From: Saccharopolyspora shandongensis
Lineage (GTDB): Bacteria > Actinomycetota > Actinomycetes > Mycobacteriales > Pseudonocardiaceae
Reading direction: 5' to 3'
Length of the DNA stretch: 64,000 nt
NCBI RefSeq assembly: GCF_900106995.1
Contig: NZ_FNOK01000057.1
Location: 1 to 64,000 of the forward strand
Part shown: positions 35,094 through 42,626 of the stretch, one piece after another
Layout: the number at the start of each line of letters is the position of its first letter
Position numbering within the stretch: position 1 is the first letter of the stretch
Notes under the pieces: model-generated
The model's database searches: none
The model's input: only the letters and a program-made list of their open reading frames with translations
Told to the model about the DNA's origin: nothing
Position numbers and translations under genes: made by a program

Positions 35094-35395
35094 GATTTCA
35101 ATTGAGGTTTTTCCAACCTCGTTCTGCGTGGCGGTGCGGGTGGCGGCCCCCCTGCGGGAGTTACAGCGCCCGCCTGGCTGTGGGTGCCCTGACTTATGTA
35201 TGCCCAATACACGGCGTCAGGGCCGTCCTCGCCGGAGGAACCCCAGAGGGGTGGGCTCCGTGAACCCGCGGCGGTGCCAGTTGCGAGGGTGGGCCCGAAA
35301 GCGCCTGACGGCGCTTGGCGACCGCACGCACTCAGGCGCAGGTCAGGCGCCGCGGCTGCGGTACCCGACCAAGATGAAAAACCCTCGTTGAAATC
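35094..35395 (+). repeat. Dispersed intergenic repeat, copy B, MITE-like
   Basis: This 302-base gene-free element is bounded by imperfect 19-base inverted ends: GATTTCAATTGAGGTTTTT at 35094-35112 and, in reverse complement, GATTTCAACGAGGGTTTTT at 35377-35395 (15 of 19 identical). Inside are the family blocks: TGGCGGTGCGGGTGGCGG, a CCCAATACACGGCGTCAGGG block, GTCCTCG and GTGAACCCGCGGCGGTGCCAG. It codes for nothing I can see. It fills the 35071-35452 gap between the TPP enzyme and the convergent TetR gene. Confidence 0.7.
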
Positions 35396-35452
35396 GAACC
35401 TTCGGCCTCAATGGAAATCGCGGCTCGACCTCGGGTGCTCGGGAATTCCCGG

Positions 35453-36079
35453 TCAGGTGGCGAATCCTGCTGCTATGGCCAGGAAGATCTCGGTGCAGTG
35501 GTCGATGAGGCGGGGTTCGTCGACGTCCAGGGTGCCGTCGAGCCACGCCGTCAGCGCCTGGGCCAGGCCGCCCACGATGAAGTGCGTCGTGAGTTCGAGG
35601 TGCGGGGTTCCGGTGATGCCGTAGAAGTCCTTGGCCTGGCCGCCCAGCAGCGCTGCGAACAGCCTCGATGAGTCCAGGCGGCGCTGCGCCAGCAGGGGAC
35701 TGGAGAGCGAGATCGAGAACAGCAGCCGGCCGCGCCTCGGGTCGTGGGCGATCGTGCGGACGATGTTCTCCAGTCCCGTCCGGACCTTGGCCCGTTCGCC
35801 CGGCGCCGCCGCCGTGACCGCGTCGAGCGTCGTCGTGGCGAGGTCGTCGACGACGTGGTCGTACACCGCCGCCGCCAGCGCGTCGCGGTCGGCGAAGCTC
35901 TCGTAGAAGTAGCGCGTCGCCAGGCCTGCCCGCTGGCACGCCCCGCGCACCGTCAGGGTCGGGCTGTCGCCCGGCGCGCCGAGCAGGTCCAGTCCGGCCT
36001 CGATGAACTGCGCCCGGCGCTCGGCCTGGCGGTCATCGCCCTGCACTCCGCCGTAGACCCGCAGTGGAGACGTGCTCAT
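35453..36079 (-). CDS. TetR-family regulator
   Basis: A 208-residue TetR regulator. The N-terminal HTH is RRAQFIEAGLDLLG...TLTVRGACQRAGLATRYFYESF (about residues 22-65). The ligand domain ends with an HFIVGGLAQALTAWLDG helix. ATG 36079. It is divergent from a DUF2236 gene with two palindromes in between, a very common actinobacterial pairing, so control of that gene and of itself is likely. Confidence 0.88.
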   Translation of the reverse strand: MSTSPLRVYGGVQGDDRQAERRAQFIEAGLDLLGAPGDSPTLTVRGACQRAGLATRYFYESFADRDALAAAVYDHVVDDLATTTLDAVTAAAPGERAKVRTGLENIVRTIAHDPRRGRLLFSISLSSPLLAQRRLDSSRLFAALLGGQAKDFYGITGTPHLELTTHFIVGGLAQALTAWLDGTLDVDEPRLIDHCTEIFLAIAAGFAT

Positions 36080-36094
36080 CCGCCCATCTTGACA

Positions 36095-36127
36095 GATCTC
36101 CGAGATCGCTGTTCCCTATCTGGGAAC
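36095..36127. promoter_or_regulatory. Two palindromes between TetR and DUF2236 genes
   Basis: GATCTC-C-GAGATC occupies 36095-36107 (six-base arms, one-base centre) and GTTCCC-TATCT-GGGAAC occupies 36111-36127 (six-base arms, five-base centre). Both lie in the 72-base divergent promoter region and are candidate operators for the TetR protein; which is used cannot be told from sequence. Confidence 0.5.
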
Positions 36128-36151
36128 GGGCGTGTTCAGAAATGGGCCTCG

Positions 36152-36994
36152 GTGCGGAGGGCGGCGGCGGTGGCGGTTTCGGCGACGAAGGTCAGGCGGA
36201 TCGAGGACGCGGTGCTCGGTGTCGGCCTGCTGGCCGGCAACGCGAACGTGATCATGCAGCTGGCCCGCCCCGGGGTGGGGTACGGCGTGGTGGAGAGCAG
36301 GGTCGAATCCGGCCAGCTGTTCCGGCACCCGGTGAAGCGGACCCGCACGACCCTGGCCTACCTGGTGGTCGCGGCGATGGGCACCGATCAGGAGAAGGAG
36401 CTGTTCCGGCGCGGGGTGAACCGCGCGCACGCGCAGGTGCGCTCGACGGATGCCAGCCCGGTCGCCTACAACGCCTTCGATCCGGACCTGCAGCTGTGGG
36501 TCGCCGCCTGCCTGTACAAGGGCTTCGAGGACAACTACCGGATCTTCTTCGGCGAGCCCGACGCGGCGACCGTCGAGGCCTTCTACCGCGAGGGCGCGGT
36601 GCTGGGCACGACCCTGCAGGTGCGGGCGGAGGCGTGGCCGCCGGACCGGGCCGCGTTCGAGGAGTACTGGGCCGAGTCGCTGGACCGCATCTCGATCGAC
36701 GACACCGTGCGCGCCTACCTCTACGACGTGACGATGCTGGCCTGGCTGCCGCGCCCGGTGGCGCTGCTCTTCGGCCGCTTCAACAGGTTCGTGACGACCG
36801 GGTTCCTGCCGGAGCGGTTCCGGGAGGAGATGCGGCTGCCGTGGAACGGCCGGGACCAGCGCCGGTTCGACGCGTTGATGTCGGCGCTGGCGGCGATCGT
36901 GCGGCGGGTGCCGCCGGTGGTGCGCCGGTTCCCGTTCAACCTCGTCCTCTGGGACCTGCGCCGTCGGATCAGGACGGGCCGCCCGCTGGTCTGA
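36152..36994 (+). CDS. DUF2236/MpaB-type oxygenase-like protein
   Basis: A protein of about 280 residues of the DUF2236 family (related to fungal MpaB and latex-clearing protein). Conserved pieces: an early Arg-rich helix before NANVIMQLARPGVGYGVVES, RTRTTLAYLVVAAMG, VNRAHAQVR with the presumed heme-ligand histidine, and YNAFDPDLQLWVAACLYKG. Some relatives are b-type heme oxygenases; most are uncharacterised. No good start codon stands out; GTG 36152 is chosen, GTG 36170 is an alternative. Probably regulated by the divergent TetR. Confidence 0.78.
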   Translation: MRRAAAVAVSATKVRRIEDAVLGVGLLAGNANVIMQLARPGVGYGVVESRVESGQLFRHPVKRTRTTLAYLVVAAMGTDQEKELFRRGVNRAHAQVRSTDASPVAYNAFDPDLQLWVAACLYKGFEDNYRIFFGEPDAATVEAFYREGAVLGTTLQVRAEAWPPDRAAFEEYWAESLDRISIDDTVRAYLYDVTMLAWLPRPVALLFGRFNRFVTTGFLPERFREEMRLPWNGRDQRRFDALMSALAAIVRRVPPVVRRFPFNLVLWDLRRRIRTGRPLV

Positions 36995-36997
36995 CCC

Positions 36998-37240
36998 TCA
37001 GCAGGATCCGTCGGCGACGGTGGCCGCGAGGGTGTACGAGTACGTCGACAGCCGGCCCGCTTCGCCGACGTGGTGGCGGCGACCGTCATGCACACCGCGG
37101 CGTCGTCGGCGCTGATGGTGTAGCGCTCCACGGTCACCTGGCCCTCGTGCTCCACGGCACCACCGCAGCGCGCGTTGATCGCGGAAGCCGAGCGCCGCGA
37201 CCCCGATGGCGGCGAGCAGGGTGAGCGCGGCGAAGAGCAT
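36998..37240 (-). pseudogene. Small secreted/membrane-anchored protein with two apparent frameshifts
   Basis: ATG 37240 has GGAGG at ideal distance and starts a hydrophobic signal-like segment MLFAALTLLAAIGVAALGF. After about residue 25 the protein-like reading moves to another frame (CGGAVEHEGQVTVERYTISA through AVCMTVAATTSA), then returns to the first frame for LSTYSYTLAATVADGSC and the stop. The joined product would be about 80 residues with paired cysteines. Two compensating shifts point to a decayed gene or sequencing errors. I do not recognise the family. Confidence 0.45.
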
Positions 37241-37448
37241 CGGCGTTCCTCCGGGTGCGGCCTTCGCCGGTCGTCCTCGGCGGTCGCTTGCCGGTGCGAC
37301 GCAGCCCGCGCGCTCGCGGTTCCCACTGATCAGCGGTCGGCCACTGTGGACTCGCGTCCGGTGCCCGGGCGGTCGGTTCGTCGGTCTTCGTTCTCCTGAT
37401 CGTCACCTGCTCGGGGGTGTCCTGCGTCCATCAAACATGAAAGATTTT

Positions 37449-37468
37449 CTGATCAGTTGGTTGATCAG
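37449..37468. promoter_or_regulatory. Inverted repeat upstream of metallophosphoesterase
   Basis: CTGATCA (37449-37455), six-base spacer, TGATCAG (37462-37468): exact seven-base arms, 25 bases before the ATG of the Tat metallophosphoesterase. A candidate operator or a leader hairpin; no adjacent regulator gene suggests which protein would bind. Confidence 0.35.
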
Positions 37469-37492
37469 GGACGCAAGGACTGGGAACTAGAC

Positions 37493-39211
37493 ATGGCAGG
37501 GATGAGCAGGCGCGGTTTCCTCCGGGCCGCGGGCATCACCGGAACCGTCCTCGGCAGCGGCTTGCTCGGCGCCGGCCCGGCGCTCGCCAGGGGCGCCAAC
37601 CCGAGGGTGGTCAACTCCGCAGGGACGACCTTGCAGCGCACGGCCGTCGCCGCGCCGGGCAGCGGCTACCGGCGCCTGGTGGCCGGTCCGGGCTGGTCGC
37701 AGGTGGTGCGCACCGACCTGGTCGAGGGCCGCGCGGGCCGGGACGATCGCCGGGTGCCGATCGCCTCCTTCGTCCAGTTCACCGACATGCACCTGGTGGA
37801 CGCGCAGAGCCCGGCGCGGTTCGAGTACGTGCACCCGCTGACGGGTGGGGCGTGGCGCCCGCAGGAGACGCTCGGCGCCCTGGCCGCGGCGCACCTGGTG
37901 CAGCGGGTCAACGCCCTGCCGGGCGGGCCGGTCACCGGCCGGCCGCTGGACTTCATGATCACCACCGGCGACAGCACCGACAACCACGAGCAGGCCGAGC
38001 TCGACTGGTACTTCGGGGTGCTCAACGGCGGGCGGCTGGCGCAGAACACCGGCGACCCCGACAACTACGAAGGCGTGCAGGACTCCGGCGACCCGCTGTA
38101 CTGGCACCCCGAAGGCGGCGTCGCGGACCGGTTCCGCGAGCGCGGTTTCCCGGTGCTGGACGGGTTCTTCGCGGACGCGCTCCGGCCGTTCGACAGCCCC
38201 GGGCTGCGCATCCCGTGGTACGCGGTCTTCGGCAACCACGACAACACCGTCGTCGGGACGGTGCCGGACGAGCTGATCCCGGGCCTGCACAACTGGTACA
38301 CCGGCTCGTGCAAGATCATCGGCCGGGACGAGCGCGAGACCCGCGAGGTCGCGGCCCTCCTGCGCGGCGACCGGCAGCGGTCGGCGCTGGCGGTGGAAAC
38401 CCGCAGCGGCATCATCCGCACCGTCACGCCTGACGAGCGCCGCCGGCCGTTCAAGACCGAGGAGTTCGTCCAGGCCCACCTGGACCCGGCCAACACCGGG
38501 CCGGGGCCGGTCGGCCACGGCTTCGACGCCGACCACACCGAGCCGTACTACACCTTCCAGATCGCGCCCGGCGTCACCGGCATCAGCCTGGACAGCACGA
38601 ACACCGCAGGCTTCGCGGAAGGCTCCCTCGGGCTCGCCCAGTACCAGTGGCTGGAAGATGTGCTCACGCGCGGCAGCTCGGAGTACTACGACGCCTTCGG
38701 GCGCAAGCAGCGGCAGTCCGCGTCCGACGAGCTGTTCGTGCTGTTCAGCCACCACACCAGCGAGTCGATGACGGCGCTGCTGCCGGACTTCCGCAGGCCC
38801 GGCGAGATCCGCAAGAGCGGCAGCGCGGTGGTGCGGCTGCTCAAGCGCTTCCCCAACGTGCTGGCCTGGGTCAACGGGCATACCCACCGCAACGCGATCA
38901 CGCCGCACCACGCCGACGATCCGGCGTGCGGGTTCTGGGAGATCAACACGGCGTCCCATGTGGACTTCCCGCAGCTCGCGCGCGTCATCGAGCTGGTCGA
39001 CAACGGCGATGGCACGCTGTCGCTGTTCACCACGCTGATCGAGGCCGACAGCCCGTACCAGGTCGACTACGACGACCGCTCGCCGGCGGGCCTCGCCTCG
39101 CTGTACCGGGAGCTGTCGTTCAACGACCCGCACACCGACCTCGCGCAGCTCGGCGAGCCCGGCGACCGCAACACCGAGCTGTTCGTCGCCGGACGCGTGC
39201 CGACCCGCTGA
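37493..39211 (+). CDS. Tat-exported metallophosphoesterase (PPA1498-like)
   Basis: A 572-residue exported enzyme. The Tat signal is MSRRGFLRAAGITG (residues 4-17) with an ALA-type cleavage region. The calcineurin-like phosphoesterase motifs are QFTDMHLVDAQ, TTGDSTDNHEQ, VFGNHDN, LFSHHTSES and WVNGHTHRN. The layout matches the TIGR03767 group described in Propionibacterium (PPA1498). Substrate unknown. ATG 37493 begins directly before the Tat motif; the open frame upstream to 37457 is ignored. Confidence 0.88.
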   Translation: MAGMSRRGFLRAAGITGTVLGSGLLGAGPALARGANPRVVNSAGTTLQRTAVAAPGSGYRRLVAGPGWSQVVRTDLVEGRAGRDDRRVPIASFVQFTDMHLVDAQSPARFEYVHPLTGGAWRPQETLGALAAAHLVQRVNALPGGPVTGRPLDFMITTGDSTDNHEQAELDWYFGVLNGGRLAQNTGDPDNYEGVQDSGDPLYWHPEGGVADRFRERGFPVLDGFFADALRPFDSPGLRIPWYAVFGNHDNTVVGTVPDELIPGLHNWYTGSCKIIGRDERETREVAALLRGDRQRSALAVETRSGIIRTVTPDERRRPFKTEEFVQAHLDPANTGPGPVGHGFDADHTEPYYTFQIAPGVTGISLDSTNTAGFAEGSLGLAQYQWLEDVLTRGSSEYYDAFGRKQRQSASDELFVLFSHHTSESMTALLPDFRRPGEIRKSGSAVVRLLKRFPNVLAWVNGHTHRNAITPHHADDPACGFWEINTASHVDFPQLARVIELVDNGDGTLSLFTTLIEADSPYQVDYDDRSPAGLASLYRELSFNDPHTDLAQLGEPGDRNTELFVAGRVPTR

Positions 39212-39276
39212 GCGCGCGCCCCGAGGGCTCCTGGACCACCCTGGTGTCGTGACGCGACAGGCACCGGGAGGCTGAG

Positions 39277-40152
39277 ATGGACGGCGGACCTGTGGTCGTG
39301 GGCGTGGACGGCTCGGCGGTCGCGCGCAACGCCGCGCGCTGGGCGGCGCGGGAGGCGGTGCGCCGGCGGGTCGGCCTGCGGATCGTCTACGCGGACGCGG
39401 CCGCGCAGTCAGGACCGGCGGAAGGGTACCGGTTGAGGGAGCACCGCCTCCGCGACGAGGTCGCCCGCTGGCTCGCGGCGAGCACGGACGCCGCGCGGGA
39501 GCAGGAACCCGAGGTGCCCATCGACGCCGCGGCCGTGCCGGGCACGGCGGAGAAGGTGCTCATCGCGGAGTCCGAGCAGGCCGGGCTCCTGGTGGTCGGG
39601 GATCGCGGCTTCGGCGGGTTCACCGGTCTGCTGGCCGGGGCGGTCGCGGTGAAGGCCGCCGCGCACGCGCGTTGCTCGGTGGCCGTCGTGCCGGACACCG
39701 GCGAGCCGCTGACCTTCCCGGTGACCGGCCCGGTGGTGGCCGGGGTGGACGATGCCCGGTCCTCGGAGCAGGTGCTGGCGCATGCCTTCGCGTTGGCGGC
39801 GTCCCGGGCGGTGCCGGTGCACGTCGTGCACGCCTGGGAGGTGGTCGGGATCGACCTCAGGTGGCTGCGGGCGCGGCTGCCCGAGGAGGAGGTCAGCGAG
39901 AACGAGCAACGGTTCGTCGCCGAGGCCGTGGCGGGCTGGGGCGAGCGGTTCCCCGACGTCGAGGTGCGGCGGTTCGTCAGCCACGGATCGCCCACCGGGG
40001 AACTGCTCGCCCATGCCGCGGAGGCCCAGCTCGTCGTGGTCGGCGCCCGCGGCCGGGGCGGCGTCGCGGGCGCCCACCTGGGCTCGACGAGCCACAAGCT
40101 GATCCACCATTCGCCCTGCCCGGTGCTCGTCGTCCGCGACCACCCGCGGTAG
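39277..40152 (+). CDS. Universal stress protein, two UspA domains
   Basis: A 291-residue tandem UspA protein. Domain 1 runs from VVVGVDGSAVARNAARWAA to GDRGFGGFTGLLAGAVAVKAAAHA; domain 2 from VVAGVDDARSSEQVLAHAFA to GARGRGGVAGAHLGSTSHKLIHHSPCPVLVVR. Both ATP-binding loops (G-x2-G-x9-G-S/T) are recognisable, complete in the second domain. Such proteins are often induced in stasis or hypoxia. GGGAGG precedes ATG 39277. Confidence 0.92.
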   Translation: MDGGPVVVGVDGSAVARNAARWAAREAVRRRVGLRIVYADAAAQSGPAEGYRLREHRLRDEVARWLAASTDAAREQEPEVPIDAAAVPGTAEKVLIAESEQAGLLVVGDRGFGGFTGLLAGAVAVKAAAHARCSVAVVPDTGEPLTFPVTGPVVAGVDDARSSEQVLAHAFALAASRAVPVHVVHAWEVVGIDLRWLRARLPEEEVSENEQRFVAEAVAGWGERFPDVEVRRFVSHGSPTGELLAHAAEAQLVVVGARGRGGVAGAHLGSTSHKLIHHSPCPVLVVRDHPR

Positions 40153-40273
40153 GAATCCCCTTTCCGCACAAGTGAGTTCCGCTCCGGTGATCGCCTCTTG
40201 ACGGCGTTCCCCGGATTTTCCATGCTCGGGTGGCCAGATGTGACCTTGACGGCCATTCGACGAGGAGTGGGAC

Positions 40274-41401
40274 ATGAAGACCAAGGCTGCAGTGCTGCAC
40301 GGCCCCGGCGAGGACTGGGAAATCGAGGAGATCGACCTGGGTGACCCGGTGGCCGGCGAGGTGCAGGTGCGGCTGGCGGCCTCGGGGCTGTGCCACTCCG
40401 ACGAGCACTTGCGCACCGGCGCGAGCCCGGTCGCGTTCTACCCGGTGGTGGGCGGCCATGAGGGCGCCGGGGTGGTCACGAAGGTCGGGCCCGACGTCAC
40501 CGGCATTGCGGAAGGCGACCACGTCGTGCTCGCGTTCATCCCCGGCTGCGGGGCGTGCCGGGCGTGCGCGCGCGGGATGCAGAACCTCTGCGACGCGGGC
40601 GGGAGCCTGCTGACGGGCAAGGCGATTTCCGATGGCACGCACCGGTTGTCGTTGCGTGGCAAGCCGATGGTGCCGATGTGCCTGCTCGGGACCTTCGCCC
40701 CGTACGTGACCGTCAACCAGGCGTCGGTGATCAAGATCGAAGACGACGTCCCGCTGGACAAGGCCGCGTTGCTGGGCTGCGGCGTGTCCACCGGCTGGGG
40801 CTCTGCGACCGAGGTCGGCAACACCCGCGCCGGCGACACCGTGGTGGTCGTGGGCGTCGGCGGCGTCGGCATCAACTCGGTGCAGGGCGCGGCGGCTGCC
40901 GGGGCGCGCTACGTGATCGCGGTCGACCCGGTGGCGTTCAAGCGGGAGAAGGCGCTGGAACTCGGCGCCACGCACGCGTTCGAGTCGATGGCCGACGCGG
41001 CGGCCGCGGTCGGCGAGCTGACCTGGGGGCAGAACGCCAACACCGTCATCCTGACCAAGGGCGAGGTCGGGGGCGACGACCTGCAGCCGGCGCTGAGCAT
41101 GACGGCCAAGGGCGGCCAGGTCGTGGTCGTCGGCATGGGCCACTACCAGCAGACCGATGCCAAGGTCAGCCTTTTCGAGCTGACGCTGCTGCAGAAGCGC
41201 GTGCAGGGCGCGATCTTCGGCGGCGTCAGCCCGCGCACCCAGATCCCGCGGCTGCTGGAGCTCTACCGGCACGGCACGTTGAAGCTCGACGAGCTGGTCA
41301 CCAACACCTACCGGCTGGAGGACATCAACGCCGCGTACCAGGACATGCGCGACGGCAAGAACCTGCGCGGCGTGGTCATCTACGGCGACGCCGACCACTG
41401 A
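40274..41401 (+). CDS. NDMA-dependent (mycofactocin-associated) alcohol dehydrogenase
   Basis: A 375-residue zinc-dependent medium-chain dehydrogenase. Catalytic zinc ligands are in GLCHSDEHL and GGHEGAG; the structural zinc cysteines are in CGACRACARGMQNLC; the NAD fold is VVVVGVGGVGINSVQGAAAAG. Sequence style and location identify the NDMA-dependent alcohol dehydrogenase group (Rxyl_3153-like). In these, NAD stays bound and is reoxidised by mycofactocin instead of exchanging. Its stop lies 17 bases from the stop of mftR, next to the cofactor operon, which supports the assignment. ATG 40274 follows GAGGAGTGGG. Confidence 0.92.
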   Translation: MKTKAAVLHGPGEDWEIEEIDLGDPVAGEVQVRLAASGLCHSDEHLRTGASPVAFYPVVGGHEGAGVVTKVGPDVTGIAEGDHVVLAFIPGCGACRACARGMQNLCDAGGSLLTGKAISDGTHRLSLRGKPMVPMCLLGTFAPYVTVNQASVIKIEDDVPLDKAALLGCGVSTGWGSATEVGNTRAGDTVVVVGVGGVGINSVQGAAAAGARYVIAVDPVAFKREKALELGATHAFESMADAAAAVGELTWGQNANTVILTKGEVGGDDLQPALSMTAKGGQVVVVGMGHYQQTDAKVSLFELTLLQKRVQGAIFGGVSPRTQIPRLLELYRHGTLKLDELVTNTYRLEDINAAYQDMRDGKNLRGVVIYGDADH

Positions 41402-41417
41402 TCGCTGCGGCCGGGCG

Positions 41418-42047
41418 TCACCGCGTGGCGTCCGGCCGGGCCGCCGCACCGAATCCGGCCGCCAGCTCGCGCATCGCGGCGTCGAGCAGTTCGCTGAGGT
41501 CGGAATCCTCGCTGTCCAGCCATTTTTCGTAGGCCGCGACGGCGACGCCGAGCGTCGCGTGGGCGATGGCCTGCGGCGCGAGGCCGTCCGCGGGTTCGCC
41601 GAGGCGGTCGCCGACGAACTCCGCCACCACCTGCCGCCAGGCCTGGAAGCGCAGCGTCGAGTGGGCCTGCAGCGCGGGCACCCCGAGGATGAGCCGCATC
41701 CGGCGGCGGTGCGCCGGAACCTGCTCCGGGGCGACCCGGTTGAACTCGACGAGGCAGTGCCGGATCGCGTCCATCAGCGGGCTTTCCGGCGGCGCGGTGC
41801 GGAGATCCGCGCGCATCCGGTCGAGCTCGCCGTCGAAGTCGCCCCACGGGATGTCGTTCTTCGACGGGAAGTAGTGGAAGAACGTCCGGCGCGCGATGCC
41901 GGCCGCGCGCGCGATGTCGGTGATGGTGGTCTGCTCGAACCCCTGCTCGTCGAAGAGCTCGAACGCGACCTGCTCCAGCTCGGCGGCGGTGGTCACCCGC
42001 CGTCGACCGCCGGGTCGCGGGATTGAGCCGATCGTGTTCTGCCCCAA
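41418..42047 (-). CDS. mftR: Mycofactocin regulator MftR (TetR family)
   Basis: A TetR regulator of about 209 residues. The HTH is AAELEQVAFELFDEQGFEQTTITDIARAAGIARRTFFHYF followed by PSKNDIPWGDFDGELDRM, a run typical of MftR proteins. In Mycobacterium MftR represses mftA and responds to long-chain acyl-CoA; the same role is expected here. No ATG is available at the N-terminus: TTG 42047 (with GGAG nine bases upstream) fits the expected length, and GTG at about 41996 would be the shorter alternative. Divergent from mftA with a palindrome between them. Confidence 0.88.
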   Translation of the reverse strand: MGQNTIGSIPRPGGRRRVTTAAELEQVAFELFDEQGFEQTTITDIARAAGIARRTFFHYFPSKNDIPWGDFDGELDRMRADLRTAPPESPLMDAIRHCLVEFNRVAPEQVPAHRRRMRLILGVPALQAHSTLRFQAWRQVVAEFVGDRLGEPADGLAPQAIAHATLGVAVAAYEKWLDSEDSDLSELLDAAMRELAAGFGAAARPDATR

Positions 42048-42073
42048 CGGATGCGTCTCCAGGTCTTCCAAAA

Positions 42074-42086
42074 TGCACTCGGTGCA
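42074..42086. promoter_or_regulatory. Candidate MftR operator
   Basis: TGCAC-TCG-GTGCA is an exact five-base-arm palindrome within an A/T-flanked stretch, 63 bases before the mftA ATG and 27 bases before the mftR start. It is the only clear symmetric site in the divergent region. Confidence 0.5.
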
Positions 42087-42149
42087 AATACGGTTGCCGG
42101 AAGTGGCCGGTGGCCGACTTCGGTCGGCCCGCTCGACGAGGAGCATCGC

Positions 42150-42257
42150 ATGGCTGACGAACAGCACGATTTGGGCACTGCCGCCGCCGAGCCGGCGATC
42201 GAAGAGGAACTGCTGGTCGAAGAGGTCTCGATCGACGGGATGTGCGGGGTCTACTGA
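42150..42257 (+). CDS. mftA: Mycofactocin precursor peptide MftA
   Basis: A 35-residue peptide, too short for most gene callers. It ends IDGMCGVY, the invariant MftA C-terminus; the last Val-Tyr is decarboxylated and cross-linked by MftC and becomes the redox cofactor core. The acidic leader (EEELLVEEVS) is the MftB-binding part. GAGGAG lies at correct distance before ATG 42150. The stop overlaps the mftB start (TGATG), so the two are translationally coupled. Confidence 0.96.
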   Translation: MADEQHDLGTAAAEPAIEEELLVEEVSIDGMCGVY

Positions 42258-42529
42258 TGACCACCGCCGCGGAGTTCGACACGAGCCAGGGCTACCGGTT
42301 GAATCCGCAGGTCGCGTTGCGCCCCGAGCCGTTCGGGGCGCTCGCGTACCACTTCGGCAACCGCAAGCTGTCGTTCCTGAAAGTTCCCGAGCTGGTGGAC
42401 CTCGTGCGAGGCCTCGGCGACCACGCCACCGTCGAGGACGCGCTGCTGGCCGTCCCGGAGGCGCGCCGAGCGTCGTTCCGGCGGGCGCTGGCCTCGCTGG
42501 CCGCCACCGACATGATCCGCCCCCGCTGA
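42257..42529 (+). CDS. mftB: Mycofactocin chaperone MftB
   Basis: A 90-residue PqqD-like RiPP recognition element. It presents MftA to the radical SAM enzyme. The middle region (RPEPFGALAYHFGNRKLSFLK) forms the winged-helix beta strands, followed by the helices VPELVDLVRGLG and ARRASFRRALASLAATDMI. It overlaps mftA by one base and precedes mftC after a 97-base gap that contains paired palindromes. Confidence 0.95.
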   Translation: MTTAAEFDTSQGYRLNPQVALRPEPFGALAYHFGNRKLSFLKVPELVDLVRGLGDHATVEDALLAVPEARRASFRRALASLAATDMIRPR

Positions 42530-42540
42530 GCTTGCGGCGG

Positions 42541-42593
42541 TTTCGCGCGAAAACGTCGCGGCCCCGCACCGAAGGCGCCGGTTTCGCGCGAAA
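42541..42593. promoter_or_regulatory. Twin palindromes TTTCGCGCGAAA between mftB and mftC
   Basis: Two exact copies of the 12-base palindrome TTTCGCGCGAAA stand at 42541-42552 and 42582-42593, 41 bases apart centre to centre. Both are preceded by CGG, and the second sits inside a GCGCCGG-rich frame that could form a stable hairpin. This is the longest gap in the otherwise tightly packed front of the mft operon. It could be an internal operator, a processing site or an attenuator. Confidence 0.5.
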
Positions 42594-42626
42594 GCGCCGG
42601 TGCTGCCCGAACGAGTGGAGTCGAAG

